Shown piece by piece: positions 1 to 8,988 of a DNA stretch of 64,000 bases. Position numbers and translations under genes: made by a program. Positions within the stretch are counted from its first letter, which is position 1; every line of letters starts with the position of its first letter. The notes beneath the pieces were generated by a model. The model was not told the DNA's origin and searched no databases. It saw nothing but the letters and a program-made list of their open reading frames with translations. Source of the stretch: Tabrizicola aquatica (GTDB lineage Bacteria; Pseudomonadota; Alphaproteobacteria; Rhodobacterales; Rhodobacteraceae); contig NZ_PJON01000002.1 in NCBI RefSeq assembly GCF_002900975.1, positions 124,001-188,000 on the forward strand. Reading direction: 5' to 3'.

Positions 1-389
1 CCGATGTCGATGTTCTCGATGCAGGTCGCATGGTCCGCGCCGTTGGCGACGGTCTGCTCGAACGGGTACAGGTTGACGATCAGAAGGTCGATCGGCTCGA
101 TCCCGTGGGCGGCCATCGCCACCAGATGCTCGTCATCATCGCGCAGCGCCAAGAGGCCGCCGTGGACATTCGGATGCAAGGTCTTGACCCGGCCGTCCAT
201 CATCTCGGGGAACCCGGTCACCTCCGACACATCGCGCACCGCCAGCCCCGCCGCCCGCAGCATGCCCGAGGTGCCCCCGGTCGAGATCAGCTCGACCCCG
301 TATCCCGCCAGCGCGCGGGCCAGGTCCAGAAGGCCGGTCTTGTCCGAGACGGAAATCAGCGCGCGGCCGATGGGAACCAGGTTGGGCAT
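1..389 (-). CDS. purH: PurH, bifunctional AICAR formyltransferase/IMP cyclohydrolase (N-terminal part)
   Basis: The reading frame starts with an ATG at 387-389 and runs off the left edge, so only about 129 N-terminal residues are present. This part is the MGS-like IMP cyclohydrolase domain. It carries the segments [41 protein letters not shown] and [15 protein letters not shown], all typical of PurH. PurH carries out the last two steps of de novo IMP synthesis in the cytoplasm. The heparinase-like gene lies 30 nt upstream on the same strand, so the two are probably co-transcribed. The formyltransferase half lies outside the window. Confidence 0.97.
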   Translation of the reverse strand, partial: MPNLVPIGRALISVSDKTGLLDLARALAGYGVELISTGGTSGMLRAAGLAVRDVSEVTGFPEMMDGRVKTLHPNVHGGLLALRDDDEHLVAMAAHGIEPIDLLIVNLYPFEQTVANGADHATCIENIDI

Positions 390-419
390 CACGAAACCTC
401 TCGAACAGCCAGGGGTCCC

Positions 420-2123
420 TCAGACACCAGCGTCGGCGCCGTCCAGGTCCCGAATGGCCAGCGGAGTATCCTTTGCCTTCGCCAAGGTCCAGCCTATCCG
501 CGTCTCGAAGCCCCGCGCGTGGCCGCGCAGCACAATCTGTGTGCAGGGCCGGGGCTTCAAGCGGCCTTTTTCCAGATAGGCCGAGGGCTCCAGCCCCAGC
601 GCGGCGTGGCCGCTGAAGCGGAAGATCCACACCTCGCCGCTGCGCAACTGCATCGAGACGGCGGTATCGGCCATGTCCAGCTGTGCATCCACCTCGGGGT
701 GCAGGTGGAAGCGGATGGCAAAACCCGCGCCGGTCATTGCGGTCGCCGTCATCAGATCCTCGAACCGCCGCCGCGCGTCCGAGGTCAGCGCCGTCAGGCT
801 GTCCACCCCCGACAACCGGCGCCCATCGTGGCTTAGCGTCAGGCTGCGGCTGGCCGACAGCCCGTGCGTCGCCAGCCAGCCGTCATGCGCCAGGAACAGG
901 TCCATCCCCTCGGTCCCCGGCGTGATCCGGCAGGCGGTCACCACGGCCCGGTCGCCCAGCGCCTCGCCCGCCCCCGACAAGCGCGAGGAGGACGCCCCCT
1001 CCATCGCCAGCGCCGAATGCGATTGCGTCGCCCGCGCCGCCTGCCGCCAGGCCGTCCCGAACCCGACGCCCGACCCGCAACTGACAACCAGGGGCCGCCG
1101 CCCCGAGGTCAGTTCGAACGCCGCGGTCGAGGCATGGGCCGTCCGCACCGCCGGTCCGCCGGGGGGCGAGGACGCGTCCACGATCACCGTCGTCCGCCGA
1201 CCAGTCAGCCGCGCAAAGCCCATCGCGATGGGCGAAGGCAGGCCCGGCCGCACCCCGGCCGAGGCCAGCGCCTGATCCAGCCGCCCCTCGGCCCCCTTGC
1301 CGCCGCCATGGAACCGCGCCAACTCGCCATCGGCATGGCGCAGCGTCCGCAACGCCGGCGCGATGCGCAGGATCGCCGCCGACAAGGGCGCCGGCACCGG
1401 ATGCGCGCTTTCCGTCAGGGCGCTGGCCGACCAGGTCAGCAGCGTCAGCACCTCCAACAACTCTTCCGGATTGCGCGAGGGGATGCCGCCCTCGGCATCG
1501 ATATCCGCCGCGCAGGCCGCCGCCAGCGCCGCCGTCGCCGGCCCGATCAGCCGCCCCATCCCGATCAGCGAGATCCCGGCATAGACCAGTCCCGCCAACG
1601 CCTCGAACCGCGGCAGGCCCGGCGCCGCCGCCTTCCAGCGCCGCGCCAGATAGGCCGACTGTCGCGAAAGCGAGCGATAAAAGGCGTCCGACTGCGCCCG
1701 GTCGCGCGCCGCCAGCAGCATCGTCGCATGATGAATCCAGCGGATGATCCGCCGCCCGGTCAGGTCGGGCGTCCAGCCCGGCCCCTTGCCCGCGCCATGC
1801 CGCGCGATCCAGTCCCAGGTCCAGTCCTGCGCCTGCCGCCGCGCCGCCTTGGTGCCCAGCGCCGCCAGGTCGTCCAGCCAGCCGAACCCCTGCGCCTCGG
1901 CCGCGAAATCGGCATCGGGGGCCTCGACCGCCCAAAGCGACTGGCCCGGCGACAGCTCCATAAGCTGCCCGGCCAGCACGACATTGCCGGTGACAAGTTG
2001 CTGCCCGCGCGCAAAGACCCCGATCGACCGCGGCTCGGGTTGCGAGACCAACCCACCCGCCGGCCGCGCCAGCCGTGCGGACAGCGCCGCCAGCCGGTCC
2101 GCCAGCTGATCCAGCCGCATCAT
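420..2123 (-). CDS. heparinase II/III family protein
   Basis: About 567 residues from the ATG at 2121-2123; a longer reading from a TTG at 2159 is possible but less likely. The N-terminal half is an alpha-helical region (WDWIARHGAG, RIIRWIHHATMLLAARD, FYRSLSRQSAYLARRW). A beta-rich C-terminal half follows, with HSALAMEG and FRFHLHPEVDA, the layout of alginate-lyase/heparinase II/III proteins. In Rhodobacteraceae a protein of this type commonly sits directly upstream of purH, as here. Family members are usually polysaccharide lyases. No signal peptide is evident, and the substrate cannot be inferred from the sequence. Confidence 0.85.
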   Translation of the reverse strand: MMRLDQLADRLAALSARLARPAGGLVSQPEPRSIGVFARGQQLVTGNVVLAGQLMELSPGQSLWAVEAPDADFAAEAQGFGWLDDLAALGTKAARRQAQDWTWDWIARHGAGKGPGWTPDLTGRRIIRWIHHATMLLAARDRAQSDAFYRSLSRQSAYLARRWKAAAPGLPRFEALAGLVYAGISLIGMGRLIGPATAALAAACAADIDAEGGIPSRNPEELLEVLTLLTWSASALTESAHPVPAPLSAAILRIAPALRTLRHADGELARFHGGGKGAEGRLDQALASAGVRPGLPSPIAMGFARLTGRRTTVIVDASSPPGGPAVRTAHASTAAFELTSGRRPLVVSCGSGVGFGTAWRQAARATQSHSALAMEGASSSRLSGAGEALGDRAVVTACRITPGTEGMDLFLAHDGWLATHGLSASRSLTLSHDGRRLSGVDSLTALTSDARRRFEDLMTATAMTGAGFAIRFHLHPEVDAQLDMADTAVSMQLRSGEVWIFRFSGHAALGLEPSAYLEKGRLKPRPCTQIVLRGHARGFETRIGWTLAKAKDTPLAIRDLDGADAGV

Positions 2124-2300
2124 CGGGGTCACCCCGCCGGTCGTTCCCTTGGCACCCAAGCCCCGGCCCCGCTGCTCTGCCCGGTTCGCCCGGGTCGTCG
2201 CGGCGAATCATAGGTCAGCCGGCGCGCCCTGTCACCAGAAAGGCTCGTCGATGACGTCGTCACGCCCCGCGACGAGCAGACGAAGTCGCCCAAGGAGCCG

Positions 2301-3452
2301 TCACCCCAGATGGTCGATCCGCTGCATCACCTGCGCCAGATGGCTGACCTGGTCCAGCCAGCGGTCCAGAAGCCTTGGGTCATGCGGCGCGCCATGCACC
2401 CCGGCCGGGATTTCCCGCGCCAGCACCGCCTCGATCGCCAGCGAGACGGGCACCGAGACCAGCCGCCCCATCGCCGTCCCGCGCACGTCACCCCAGGCAT
2501 CCATCGCCCAGGTCTGGTGGAACACCGGCACCCCGTCGCGTTCCACCTTCAGCGCCACAAACAGGACCACCCGGTCCGGCTCGCCCTCGGCATAGGAATT
2601 GTCCTTCAAAAGCGCCGCCGCCCGCGCCTCCAGCGCCGCGTTGATTTCGGCGACGGGTTTGCCTTCCAGCCCCTCGATCTCGGCAAAGATCGGTGCCCAG
2701 GCATCGGCCCAGCCGTTCAGCCGGATCGTCCCGCGCACGAAATCCTTGACCTTCCAGTGCGGCTCGAACCGGTATTCCTCCATGAAGGGATAACTGTCAC
2801 GGTTCGGATAGACCTCAAAGCTTTCGGGTACCGGCAAGGGCGCGTCATAGCGGGTGATCGCATCCCAGGGCCGTGCCACCCGCAGTTCGGTGAAATGCCG
2901 CAAGCTGCGCGAGGGCGACCGCAGGGCCTTCAACACCCCCGCCGGGGCCCAGGAGAACTTGTAGCGGAAGGCGTTCGGCTCTTTCGGCACCCCGCCGCAA
3001 TAGCTGGTGAACGACAGCACATTGTCGTTGTGATAGGCCTTCGAGGCCCGATAGCGCGCCACCAGGTCATGCGCCATGAGATGGTCGATGCCGGGGTCAA
3101 GGCCCACCTCGTTGACCGACACCAGCCCCTTTTCCCGGAACGCCTGATCCAACGCGCGCATCTCGGGCGCGATGTAGGACGAGGAGCAGAAGTTCGCGCC
3201 CTTCTCCAGGCACAACTGGGCAATCCCGACATGCTGGTCGGCGGGCAGCATCGACACCGCGATATCGCCGGGCTGCAACGCGGCGGCCAATGCCTCCAGG
3301 CTGAAGGGGCGGATATCCTGCGTCAGGTCGCCAACCTCGGCCCGCGCCTTTTCGACCGTGCGGTTCCAGACGGTGACCGCATGGCCCGCCTCGATCAGCC
3401 GCCGCAGCCCCGGAATCGACGACAGCCCCGTGCCGCACCAATGGATCGTCAT
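2301..3452 (-). CDS. saccharopine dehydrogenase family protein (LYS9/SDH type)
   Basis: 383 residues. The N-terminal NAD(P)-binding fold is recognisable from MTIHWCGTGLSSIPGLRRLI and the following TVWNRT. The segments SYIAPEMRALD and NEVGLDPGIDHLMAHDL are hallmarks of the saccharopine dehydrogenase (L-glutamate-forming) family, and VSVPVSLAIEAVL matches its C-terminal region. It is transcribed together with a LYS1-like gene that ends 82 nt upstream. The pair looks like the split saccharopine pathway that interconverts lysine and 2-aminoadipate semialdehyde via saccharopine. The glycine motif is GTGLSS rather than a classic GxGxxG, so cofactor preference is uncertain. Confidence 0.85.
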   Translation of the reverse strand: MTIHWCGTGLSSIPGLRRLIEAGHAVTVWNRTVEKARAEVGDLTQDIRPFSLEALAAALQPGDIAVSMLPADQHVGIAQLCLEKGANFCSSSYIAPEMRALDQAFREKGLVSVNEVGLDPGIDHLMAHDLVARYRASKAYHNDNVLSFTSYCGGVPKEPNAFRYKFSWAPAGVLKALRSPSRSLRHFTELRVARPWDAITRYDAPLPVPESFEVYPNRDSYPFMEEYRFEPHWKVKDFVRGTIRLNGWADAWAPIFAEIEGLEGKPVAEINAALEARAAALLKDNSYAEGEPDRVVLFVALKVERDGVPVFHQTWAMDAWGDVRGTAMGRLVSVPVSLAIEAVLAREIPAGVHGAPHDPRLLDRWLDQVSHLAQVMQRIDHLG

Positions 3453-3482
3453 GCTCTCACTCCCTACGCTTGCCTTCTGGCG

Positions 3483-3528
3483 GCAAGAGTTTTCGAAAAC
3501 TCTTGCAAATCTTTTCGAAAAGATTTGC
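3483..3528. repeat. tandem double hairpin (two overlapping 24-nt perfect palindromes)
   Basis: Two perfect 24-nt inverted repeats, 3483-3506 and 3505-3528, share a central TTTTCGAAAA and overlap by the dinucleotide GC. They fill the gap between the two saccharopine-type genes. Similar paired AT-cored hairpins occur at 49356-49398 and 57525-57566. The element could be a bidirectional terminator, an mRNA-stability element or a dispersed repeat. Confidence 0.85.
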
Positions 3529-3534
3529 GACCTC

Positions 3535-4584
3535 TCACACGCCCGCGACGTGCTTGTCGAATTCCACCTTCGCCCGCCCCCAGACGCCCGACCCCAGGTC
3601 CGTCAGCGTCAGCAACGACGGCAACAACTGCGCCGCATAGTCCTGCGAGGATTCCACCGGCATCAGGCTTGGCAGGTTGTCGATGGCCGTCACGTCCAGC
3701 GGCGGCGCGTCATGCACCCGCAGCGCCGGCGCGTCCCAGTCCGTCGCCCGGTCATAGACCTTGATCGGCGAGAAATCACTGGTCGGATCGCAGGCGATAT
3801 CCCCGATCACCGTCAGCTTGCGCGGATCGGTCTTGGCCGAGGCCGGCACAAAGACCGGGCATCCCGGCCGGGCTAGGATGCAGTTCAGGAAGATCTCGTG
3901 CTGCAGCACCTCCGGGAACGGCCCGCCGCTGGCGGTTTCCGCGATATCCCATTTGGTCACCGCAACGCCCATCGCCTCGCACAGGTCGGCCGCGCCGGTG
4001 CCGACCCGGCCCAGCGCCCCGATGATGATCGCCCGCGGCCGCCCCAGCCCAGCCAGTTCGTCGGCCAGCTGCGCCAGAAGCGCGTCCTTCGACGGGACCT
4101 TGCGCACCGGCCCGGCTATCCCGCCGCGCTGCTGCGCCGCCCAGCATTTCAAGGACACCGCCGCCCCGGCATAGCCGGCCCAATAGCCGAAGGCCGCGAC
4201 GCGGCGGCCGTCCTCGTTCACCAGATACTCCAGATCATACAGCGTCCCGCCGCCGGCCTTGAACCGTTGCAGCAGCACCCGCCCCGCAGGCTGGCCCTTG
4301 TAGGCATGGCCAAACATGATGTGGCGGTGCGTCAGGGGTGTCCCGTCCTCGGGCAGCTCCTTCAGGCCGAAGATGATGGCGGCGGCGGGGGCCTGGGGCC
4401 ACAGGTTCTCGTCCGCGATCTCGCAGCCGGCCGCGACATAGCCGTCCAGCGGGATCGCCCGGACCGAGGACCGTTCCACCGTCACCCGGATGCCCGCCTT
4501 GACCAGCGCCGCCGCGCCTTCGGGCGTCACGCCTACACGCTCTTCGTTCGGCCGCTGTTCGGCCCGCACCCACAGATGGGTCAT
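3535..4584 (-). CDS. saccharopine dehydrogenase, LYS1-type (lysine-2-oxoglutarate reductase)
   Basis: 349 residues. The N-terminal AlaDh/PNT-like domain is seen in LWVRAEQRPNEERVGVTPEG, AAIIFGLKELPED and IMFGHAYKGQP. The central Rossmann segment AIIIGALGRVGTGAADLCEAMG and the late CDPTSDFSPIKVYD are characteristic of LYS1-type saccharopine dehydrogenase (NAD+, L-lysine-forming). The enzyme couples lysine and 2-oxoglutarate to saccharopine, or the reverse. It heads a minus-strand pair with the LYS9-like gene and is divergent from rfbC, 131 nt away. In Rhodobacterales such a pair has been linked to lysine breakdown; direction cannot be read from sequence. Confidence 0.9.
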   Translation of the reverse strand: MTHLWVRAEQRPNEERVGVTPEGAAALVKAGIRVTVERSSVRAIPLDGYVAAGCEIADENLWPQAPAAAIIFGLKELPEDGTPLTHRHIMFGHAYKGQPAGRVLLQRFKAGGGTLYDLEYLVNEDGRRVAAFGYWAGYAGAAVSLKCWAAQQRGGIAGPVRKVPSKDALLAQLADELAGLGRPRAIIIGALGRVGTGAADLCEAMGVAVTKWDIAETASGGPFPEVLQHEIFLNCILARPGCPVFVPASAKTDPRKLTVIGDIACDPTSDFSPIKVYDRATDWDAPALRVHDAPPLDVTAIDNLPSLMPVESSQDYAAQLLPSLLTLTDLGSGVWGRAKVEFDKHVAGV

Positions 4585-4715
4585 CGGTCACGTCCCTCCG
4601 CACTTTGTCCGGTTGATAGCAGAACCGTCGGCGGCGAACAGACCCGCCCGCGACGCATGGTTTGCAAAAGCCGGCCCAATCTGGTTTCTCTGCCCGCGTG
4701 TCAAATGGTGCCCGG

Positions 4716-5276
4716 ATGCAGATCGAACCGACCGCCCTCCCCGATGTCCTGATCCTGACCCCCCGCCGCTTCGGCGACGGCCGCGGCTGGTTCACCGAGA
4801 CCTGGAACGCCGCCCGCATGGCCGAGGCCGGGCTGGACCTGCCCTGGGTCCAGGACAACCACTCGTTCTCGGCCGCCAAGGGCACGCTGCGCGGCCTGCA
4901 TTTCCAGTCGCCACCACGGGCGCAGCACAAGCTCGTCCGCTGCTCGCGCGGGGCGATCCTGGATGTGGCGGTCGATATCCGCGCCGGCTCGCCGACCTAT
5001 GGCCAGCACGTCGCCGTGGAACTGACGCCCGAAAACGGCCGGCAGCTTCTGGTCCCCAAGGGCTTTCTGCACGGCTTCGTCACGCTGATGGACGACACCG
5101 AGGTGCAGTACAAATGCACCGACCTTTATGCGCCCCAGCATGACGGCGCCGTGCGCTGGGACGACCCGGCGCTTGGCATCGACTGGGGCACCACCGCGCC
5201 GATCCTGTCCGACAAGGACGCCCGCGCACCGCTTTTGTCGCAGATCGGAACCCCGTTCCGCTGGGAGGCCGCATGA
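4716..5276 (+). CDS. rfbC: dTDP-4-dehydrorhamnose 3,5-epimerase
   Basis: 186 residues from the ATG at 4716; an upstream in-frame ATG at 4662 would add 18 residues without family similarity. [18 protein letters not shown] (catalytic histidine region), [28 protein letters not shown] and [10 protein letters not shown] are family signatures of the cupin-fold epimerase. It catalyses the third step of dTDP-L-rhamnose synthesis. It is first in the rfbCB-ydcF-rfbDA operon and its last codons overlap rfbB by 4 nt (ATGA). Any promoter must lie in the 131 nt shared with the divergent LYS1-like gene. Confidence 0.96.
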   Translation: MQIEPTALPDVLILTPRRFGDGRGWFTETWNAARMAEAGLDLPWVQDNHSFSAAKGTLRGLHFQSPPRAQHKLVRCSRGAILDVAVDIRAGSPTYGQHVAVELTPENGRQLLVPKGFLHGFVTLMDDTEVQYKCTDLYAPQHDGAVRWDDPALGIDWGTTAPILSDKDARAPLLSQIGTPFRWEAA

Positions 5277-6310
5277 AACTCCTCGTCACCGGCGGTGCCG
5301 GGTTCATCGGCTCGGCCGTCGTGCGGCTGGCGGTGTCGCGGGGCCATGAAGTCGTCAACCTTGACGCCATGACCTATGCTGCGAACCTGGCGAACGTCGC
5401 CCCGGTCGCCCAGTCCAACCTCTACAGCTTTGAACAGGCCGACATCCGCGACCGCGCCGCGCTGGACCGCATCTTTGCCACCCACGCCCCCGACGCGGTG
5501 ATGCACCTTGCCGCCGAAAGCCATGTCGACCGCTCAATCGACGGCCCCGCCGACTTTATCGAGACGAACATCACCGGCACCTTCAACCTGCTGGAGGCCG
5601 CCCGCACCCACTGGACGCGGGCTGGCAAGCCGGACAGCTTCCGCTTCCACCACATCTCCACCGATGAGGTGTTCGGCTCGCTCGGTCCCATTGGCCAGTT
5701 CACCGAAACCACGCCCTACGACCCGCGCAGCCCCTATTCCGCGTCCAAGGCCGCCTCCGACCACCTGGTCCGCGCCTGGGCCGAGACCTACGGCCTGCCC
5801 ACCGTCCTGACCAACTGCTCGAACAACTACGGCCCCTACCACTTCCCCGAAAAGCTGATCCCGGTCGTGATCCTGAACGCCCTGCACGGGCGGCCGATCC
5901 CGGTTTACGGCAAGGGCGAGAATGTCCGCGACTGGCTCTATGTCGAAGATCACGCCGATGCCCTGCTGCTGGTTGTCCAGAAGGGCCAGGTCGGCCGCAG
6001 CTACAACATCGGCGGCGAGAATGAGCGGCGGAATATCGACCTTGTCCGCACCATCTGCGCGCTGCTGGACGAAATGGCCCCAAAAGCCACCCCATACAGC
6101 GACCAGATCACCTTCGTCACCGACCGCCCCGGCCACGACGCCCGCTATGCCATCGACCCCAGCCGCATCCGCGAGGAACTGGGCTGGCGGCCATCCGTCA
6201 CGGTGGAGGAAGGCCTGCGCCGCACCGTGCGCTGGTATCTGGACAACCAGGCGTGGTGGCAGCCGCTGCTGAACCGGCAGGGTGTCGGCGAAAGGCTGGG
6301 CAAAGCCTGA
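5273..6310 (+). CDS. rfbB: dTDP-glucose 4,6-dehydratase
   Basis: 345 residues. It has the SDR nucleotide-binding motif GGAGFIGS at the N terminus, [15 protein letters not shown], the active-site stretch [25 protein letters not shown] with the catalytic YxxxK, and [17 protein letters not shown]. These are diagnostic for RfbB/RmlB. It converts dTDP-glucose to dTDP-4-keto-6-deoxyglucose with bound NAD+. It overlaps rfbC by ATGA upstream and the ydcF-like gene by TGATG downstream, so translation is coupled. Confidence 0.97.
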   Translation: MKLLVTGGAGFIGSAVVRLAVSRGHEVVNLDAMTYAANLANVAPVAQSNLYSFEQADIRDRAALDRIFATHAPDAVMHLAAESHVDRSIDGPADFIETNITGTFNLLEAARTHWTRAGKPDSFRFHHISTDEVFGSLGPIGQFTETTPYDPRSPYSASKAASDHLVRAWAETYGLPTVLTNCSNNYGPYHFPEKLIPVVILNALHGRPIPVYGKGENVRDWLYVEDHADALLLVVQKGQVGRSYNIGGENERRNIDLVRTICALLDEMAPKATPYSDQITFVTDRPGHDARYAIDPSRIREELGWRPSVTVEEGLRRTVRWYLDNQAWWQPLLNRQGVGERLGKA

Positions 6311-7092
6311 TGGAGACGCTGTTCTTCATCGCCTCCAAGACCGTCGGCATGGTCGCGCGGGTGGAAAGCTGGGCGCTCTTCCTCATGGCTCTGGCCCTCT
6401 GGGGCCTTTGGCGCGGCCGGCTCCGACTGGCCGGCTGGACGCTGGGGACCGTATTCACAGGCACTCTCGCGCTGACGCTCCTGCCGCTCGGCGACCTCCT
6501 GCTTGATCCGCTGGAGCGCAGCTTCCCCGCCCGCATTGCCCTTCCGCAAGTGGATGGGATCATCGTGCTTGGCGGGGCCGAAACAACCGGAGCCCACCGC
6601 CTCTGGGGCGGACCGCAGCTAAATGAGGCTGGTGAACGCCTGATCGAAAGCGCCATGCTGGCCCACCGCTTCCCCGCCGCGCGCCTGGTGTTCACCGGCG
6701 GCTCTGCCACCGTCGGGCGCGACGAGGACACCACCGACCCGTCCGAAATGGTTCGCGCCACCTGGATCGCCCTTGGCATTGCGCCAGATCGGATCACACT
6801 TGAACAAACCTCGCGCAACACTGCGGAAAACGCCCGCCTGACCCATGACCTCGTCCAGCCGCAGCCCGGCGAGACCTGGGTCCTCGTGACCTCTGCCTTT
6901 CATATGCCCCGTGCCCATGAGACCTTTGTTCGCAATGGCTGGCAGGGGATCATTGCGTGGCCCGTCGACTTCCGGTCCGGGGACTTGGCCGCCCTGCGTG
7001 GCATCTGGCGGCTTGACCGAAACCTTCTTGGCGTCAATCTCGCCCTGAAGGAATTCCTTGGCACCTTGGCTTATCGGATCACCGGCAAATGA
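6310..7092 (+). CDS. YdcF/ElyC-type (DUF218) membrane protein
   Basis: 260 residues from the ATG at 6310, overlapping the rfbB stop in TGATG. Two hydrophobic segments near the N terminus (roughly residues 17-35 and 40-65) are followed by a DUF218 domain: DGIIVLGGA, RLVFTGGS, LEQTSRNTAENA and VTSAFHMPRAHETF. The family contains E. coli YdcF and the envelope biogenesis factor ElyC (YcbC), and is linked to undecaprenyl-phosphate and cell-wall metabolism. Its position inside the rhamnose operon, with translational overlaps on both sides (ATGA into rfbD), suggests a role in handling a rhamnose-containing envelope glycan or its lipid carrier. That role is inference. Confidence 0.9.
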   Translation: METLFFIASKTVGMVARVESWALFLMALALWGLWRGRLRLAGWTLGTVFTGTLALTLLPLGDLLLDPLERSFPARIALPQVDGIIVLGGAETTGAHRLWGGPQLNEAGERLIESAMLAHRFPAARLVFTGGSATVGRDEDTTDPSEMVRATWIALGIAPDRITLEQTSRNTAENARLTHDLVQPQPGETWVLVTSAFHMPRAHETFVRNGWQGIIAWPVDFRSGDLAALRGIWRLDRNLLGVNLALKEFLGTLAYRITGK

Positions 7093-7937
7093 AGCTGCTT
7101 GTTTTCGGCCAAACCGGGCAGGTCGCCCGCGAACTCCAACGCCTCGCCCCCGACGCCACCTGTCTTGGCCGCGACGCAGCCGACCTTATGGACCCCGCCG
7201 CCTGCTCCGCCGCCGTCGCCGCGACCGACGCCGACGCGATCATCAACGCCGCCGCCTGGACCGCCGTCGACAAGGCCGAGGCCGAGGAACCCGCCGCCAC
7301 CATCGTGAACGGCGACGCCCCCACGGCAATGGCACAGGCTGCTGCCGCCAGGGGCCTGCCCTTCCTGCACATCTCTACCGATTACGTTTTCGACGGCACC
7401 GGCGACCGGCCCTTCACCCCCGATCACCCGACCGGCCCGCTGGGCGCCTATGGCCGGTCCAAGCTTGCGGGTGAAATCGGTGTCCGCGCGGCAGGTGGCC
7501 CGCACGCGATCCTGCGCACCTCGTGGGTTGTCTCGGCCCATGGCGCGAATTTCGTCAAGACAATGCTGCGGCTTTCGGAAACCCGCGACCGGCTGACCGT
7601 CGTCGCCGACCAGATCGGCGGCCCCACCCCCGCCGCCGCCATCGCCGCCGCCCTTCTTGACATGGCCCGTCACCTGGCGGCCGACCCGGCAAAATCCGGC
7701 ACCTACCATTTGTCTGGCGCACCCGACACCAGCTGGGCCGATTTCGCACGCGAAATCTTCCGTCAGGCCGGCCGGTCAACGGCGGTCGAGGATATTCCTT
7801 CCTCGGCCTACCCGACCCCGGCGCAGCGTCCGCTCAACTCGCGCCTCGACTGCACCTCGCTTGCAACGACCTTCGGCATCGCCCGCCCCGACTGGCGGCA
7901 GGGTCTGGCCGCCATAATGAAAGAGCTGACGCAATGA
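7089..7937 (+). CDS. rfbD: dTDP-4-dehydrorhamnose reductase
   Basis: 282 residues. LLVFGQTGQVAREL is the Rossmann start, NAAAWTAVDKAEAE and HISTDYVFDG are RmlD signatures, and YGRSKLAGE holds the catalytic YxxxK. The C-terminal part has RPLNSRLDCT, also typical. It reduces dTDP-4-keto-L-rhamnose to dTDP-L-rhamnose. It overlaps the ydcF-like gene (ATGA) upstream and rfbA (ATGA) downstream. Confidence 0.96.
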   Translation: MKLLVFGQTGQVARELQRLAPDATCLGRDAADLMDPAACSAAVAATDADAIINAAAWTAVDKAEAEEPAATIVNGDAPTAMAQAAAARGLPFLHISTDYVFDGTGDRPFTPDHPTGPLGAYGRSKLAGEIGVRAAGGPHAILRTSWVVSAHGANFVKTMLRLSETRDRLTVVADQIGGPTPAAAIAAALLDMARHLAADPAKSGTYHLSGAPDTSWADFAREIFRQAGRSTAVEDIPSSAYPTPAQRPLNSRLDCTSLATTFGIARPDWRQGLAAIMKELTQ

Positions 7938-8806
7938 CCCGCAAAGGCATTCTCCTCGCCGGGGGAACCGGCTCGCGTCTCTGGCCGATCACGCTGGGCA
8001 CGTCGAAGCAACTGCTGCCGATCTATGACAAGCCGATGATCTACTACCCGATCTCGGTCCTGATGCTGTCCGGCATCCGCGAGATTGCCATCATCACCAC
8101 GCCCGAGGATCAGCCCCAGTTCCAGCGCCTGCTCGGCGATGGCAGCCAGTGGGGTCTGGCCTTCACCTGGATCATCCAGGAACGGCCCGAGGGGCTGGCG
8201 CAGGCCTACCTCCTGACCCGCGATTTCCTGGCCGGCGCGCCCTCGGCCATGGTGCTGGGCGACAACATCTTTTTCGGCCACGGCTTGCCCGAAATCCTGC
8301 ACCGCGCGCATGCGCAACCGACGGGCGGGACGGTGTTCGGCTATCACGTCTCGGACCCTGAACGGTATGGCGTCGCGGCCTTCGATGCCTCGGGCCGCGT
8401 CACCAGCATCGTGGAAAAGCCCAGCAATCCGCCCTCCAGCTTTGCGATCACCGGGCTTTATTTCCTGGACGGCCGCGCGCCCGAGATCGCGGCGCAGATC
8501 CAGCCCTCTTCACGCGGTGAGCTGGAGATCGTCGACGTCCTGGAACATTACCGCGCCGAAGGCTCGCTACAGGTCGAACGCATGGGCCGCGGCTTTGCCT
8601 GGCTGGACACCGGCACGCCGGGCAGCCTGCTGGACGCCGGCAACTTCGTGCGCACCTTGCAGGACCGGCAGGGGATGCAGGTCGGCTCGCCGGACGAGAT
8701 CGCCTTCCGGCAGGGCTGGATTTCCCGCGACGGGATGGAGAAGCAGGCCCAGGTGTTCGGCAAGTCCAGCTATGGCGCGCATCTGGCCGGGGTGCTGAAA
8801 GAGTAA
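7934..8806 (+). CDS. rfbA: glucose-1-phosphate thymidylyltransferase
   Basis: 290 residues. GGTGSRLWPIT is the nucleotide-binding signature, followed by QLLPIYDKPMIYYPIS, the GDNIFFGHGLP metal/substrate loop, VVEKP-like SIVEKPSNPPS, and YFLDGRAPE. It makes dTDP-glucose from dTTP and glucose-1-phosphate, the first committed step of the rhamnose pathway. It is the last gene of the operon. A hairpin at 8855-8875 and a copy of the 73-bp repeat follow. Confidence 0.97.
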   Translation: MTRKGILLAGGTGSRLWPITLGTSKQLLPIYDKPMIYYPISVLMLSGIREIAIITTPEDQPQFQRLLGDGSQWGLAFTWIIQERPEGLAQAYLLTRDFLAGAPSAMVLGDNIFFGHGLPEILHRAHAQPTGGTVFGYHVSDPERYGVAAFDASGRVTSIVEKPSNPPSSFAITGLYFLDGRAPEIAAQIQPSSRGELEIVDVLEHYRAEGSLQVERMGRGFAWLDTGTPGSLLDAGNFVRTLQDRQGMQVGSPDEIAFRQGWISRDGMEKQAQVFGKSSYGAHLAGVLKE

Positions 8807-8854
8807 CCGCCCGCGCCACAGCCGAGATGTCCGGCTTCCGCTTTCCCACGCGTC

Positions 8855-8875
8855 CCCTCTCCACCTGAGAGAGGG
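8855..8875. terminator. hairpin downstream of rfbA
   Basis: A 7-bp stem (8855-8861 with 8869-8875, CCCTCTC/GAGAGGG) with a 7-nt loop lies 48 nt after the rfbA stop. No T-run follows, so intrinsic termination is not assured; it may instead be a dispersed hairpin repeat. Confidence 0.4.
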
Positions 8876-8912
8876 TCAGGACGAGGGGGCGCAAAGGGCA
8901 GGTCAGAGACCC

Positions 8913-8985
8913 GTTAAGAAACCCTGAACGCCCACAGCCAAGTGCCTGGAATGTAACAGGAATGCCGCTTTGTCCACCGTGGACA
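8913..8985 (-). repeat. 73-bp intergenic element, copy A
   Basis: Read on the minus strand it is TGTCCACGGTGGACA (8985-8971), a 37-nt variable spacer, then a 21-nt box (8933-8913) matching GGGYRTTMRGGRWTTSTTAR. The palindrome starts 3 nt after the fdsD stop codon. Other copies are at 20876, 45210 and 59521 with identical spacing. Confidence 0.85.
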
Positions 8986-8988
8986 GGC

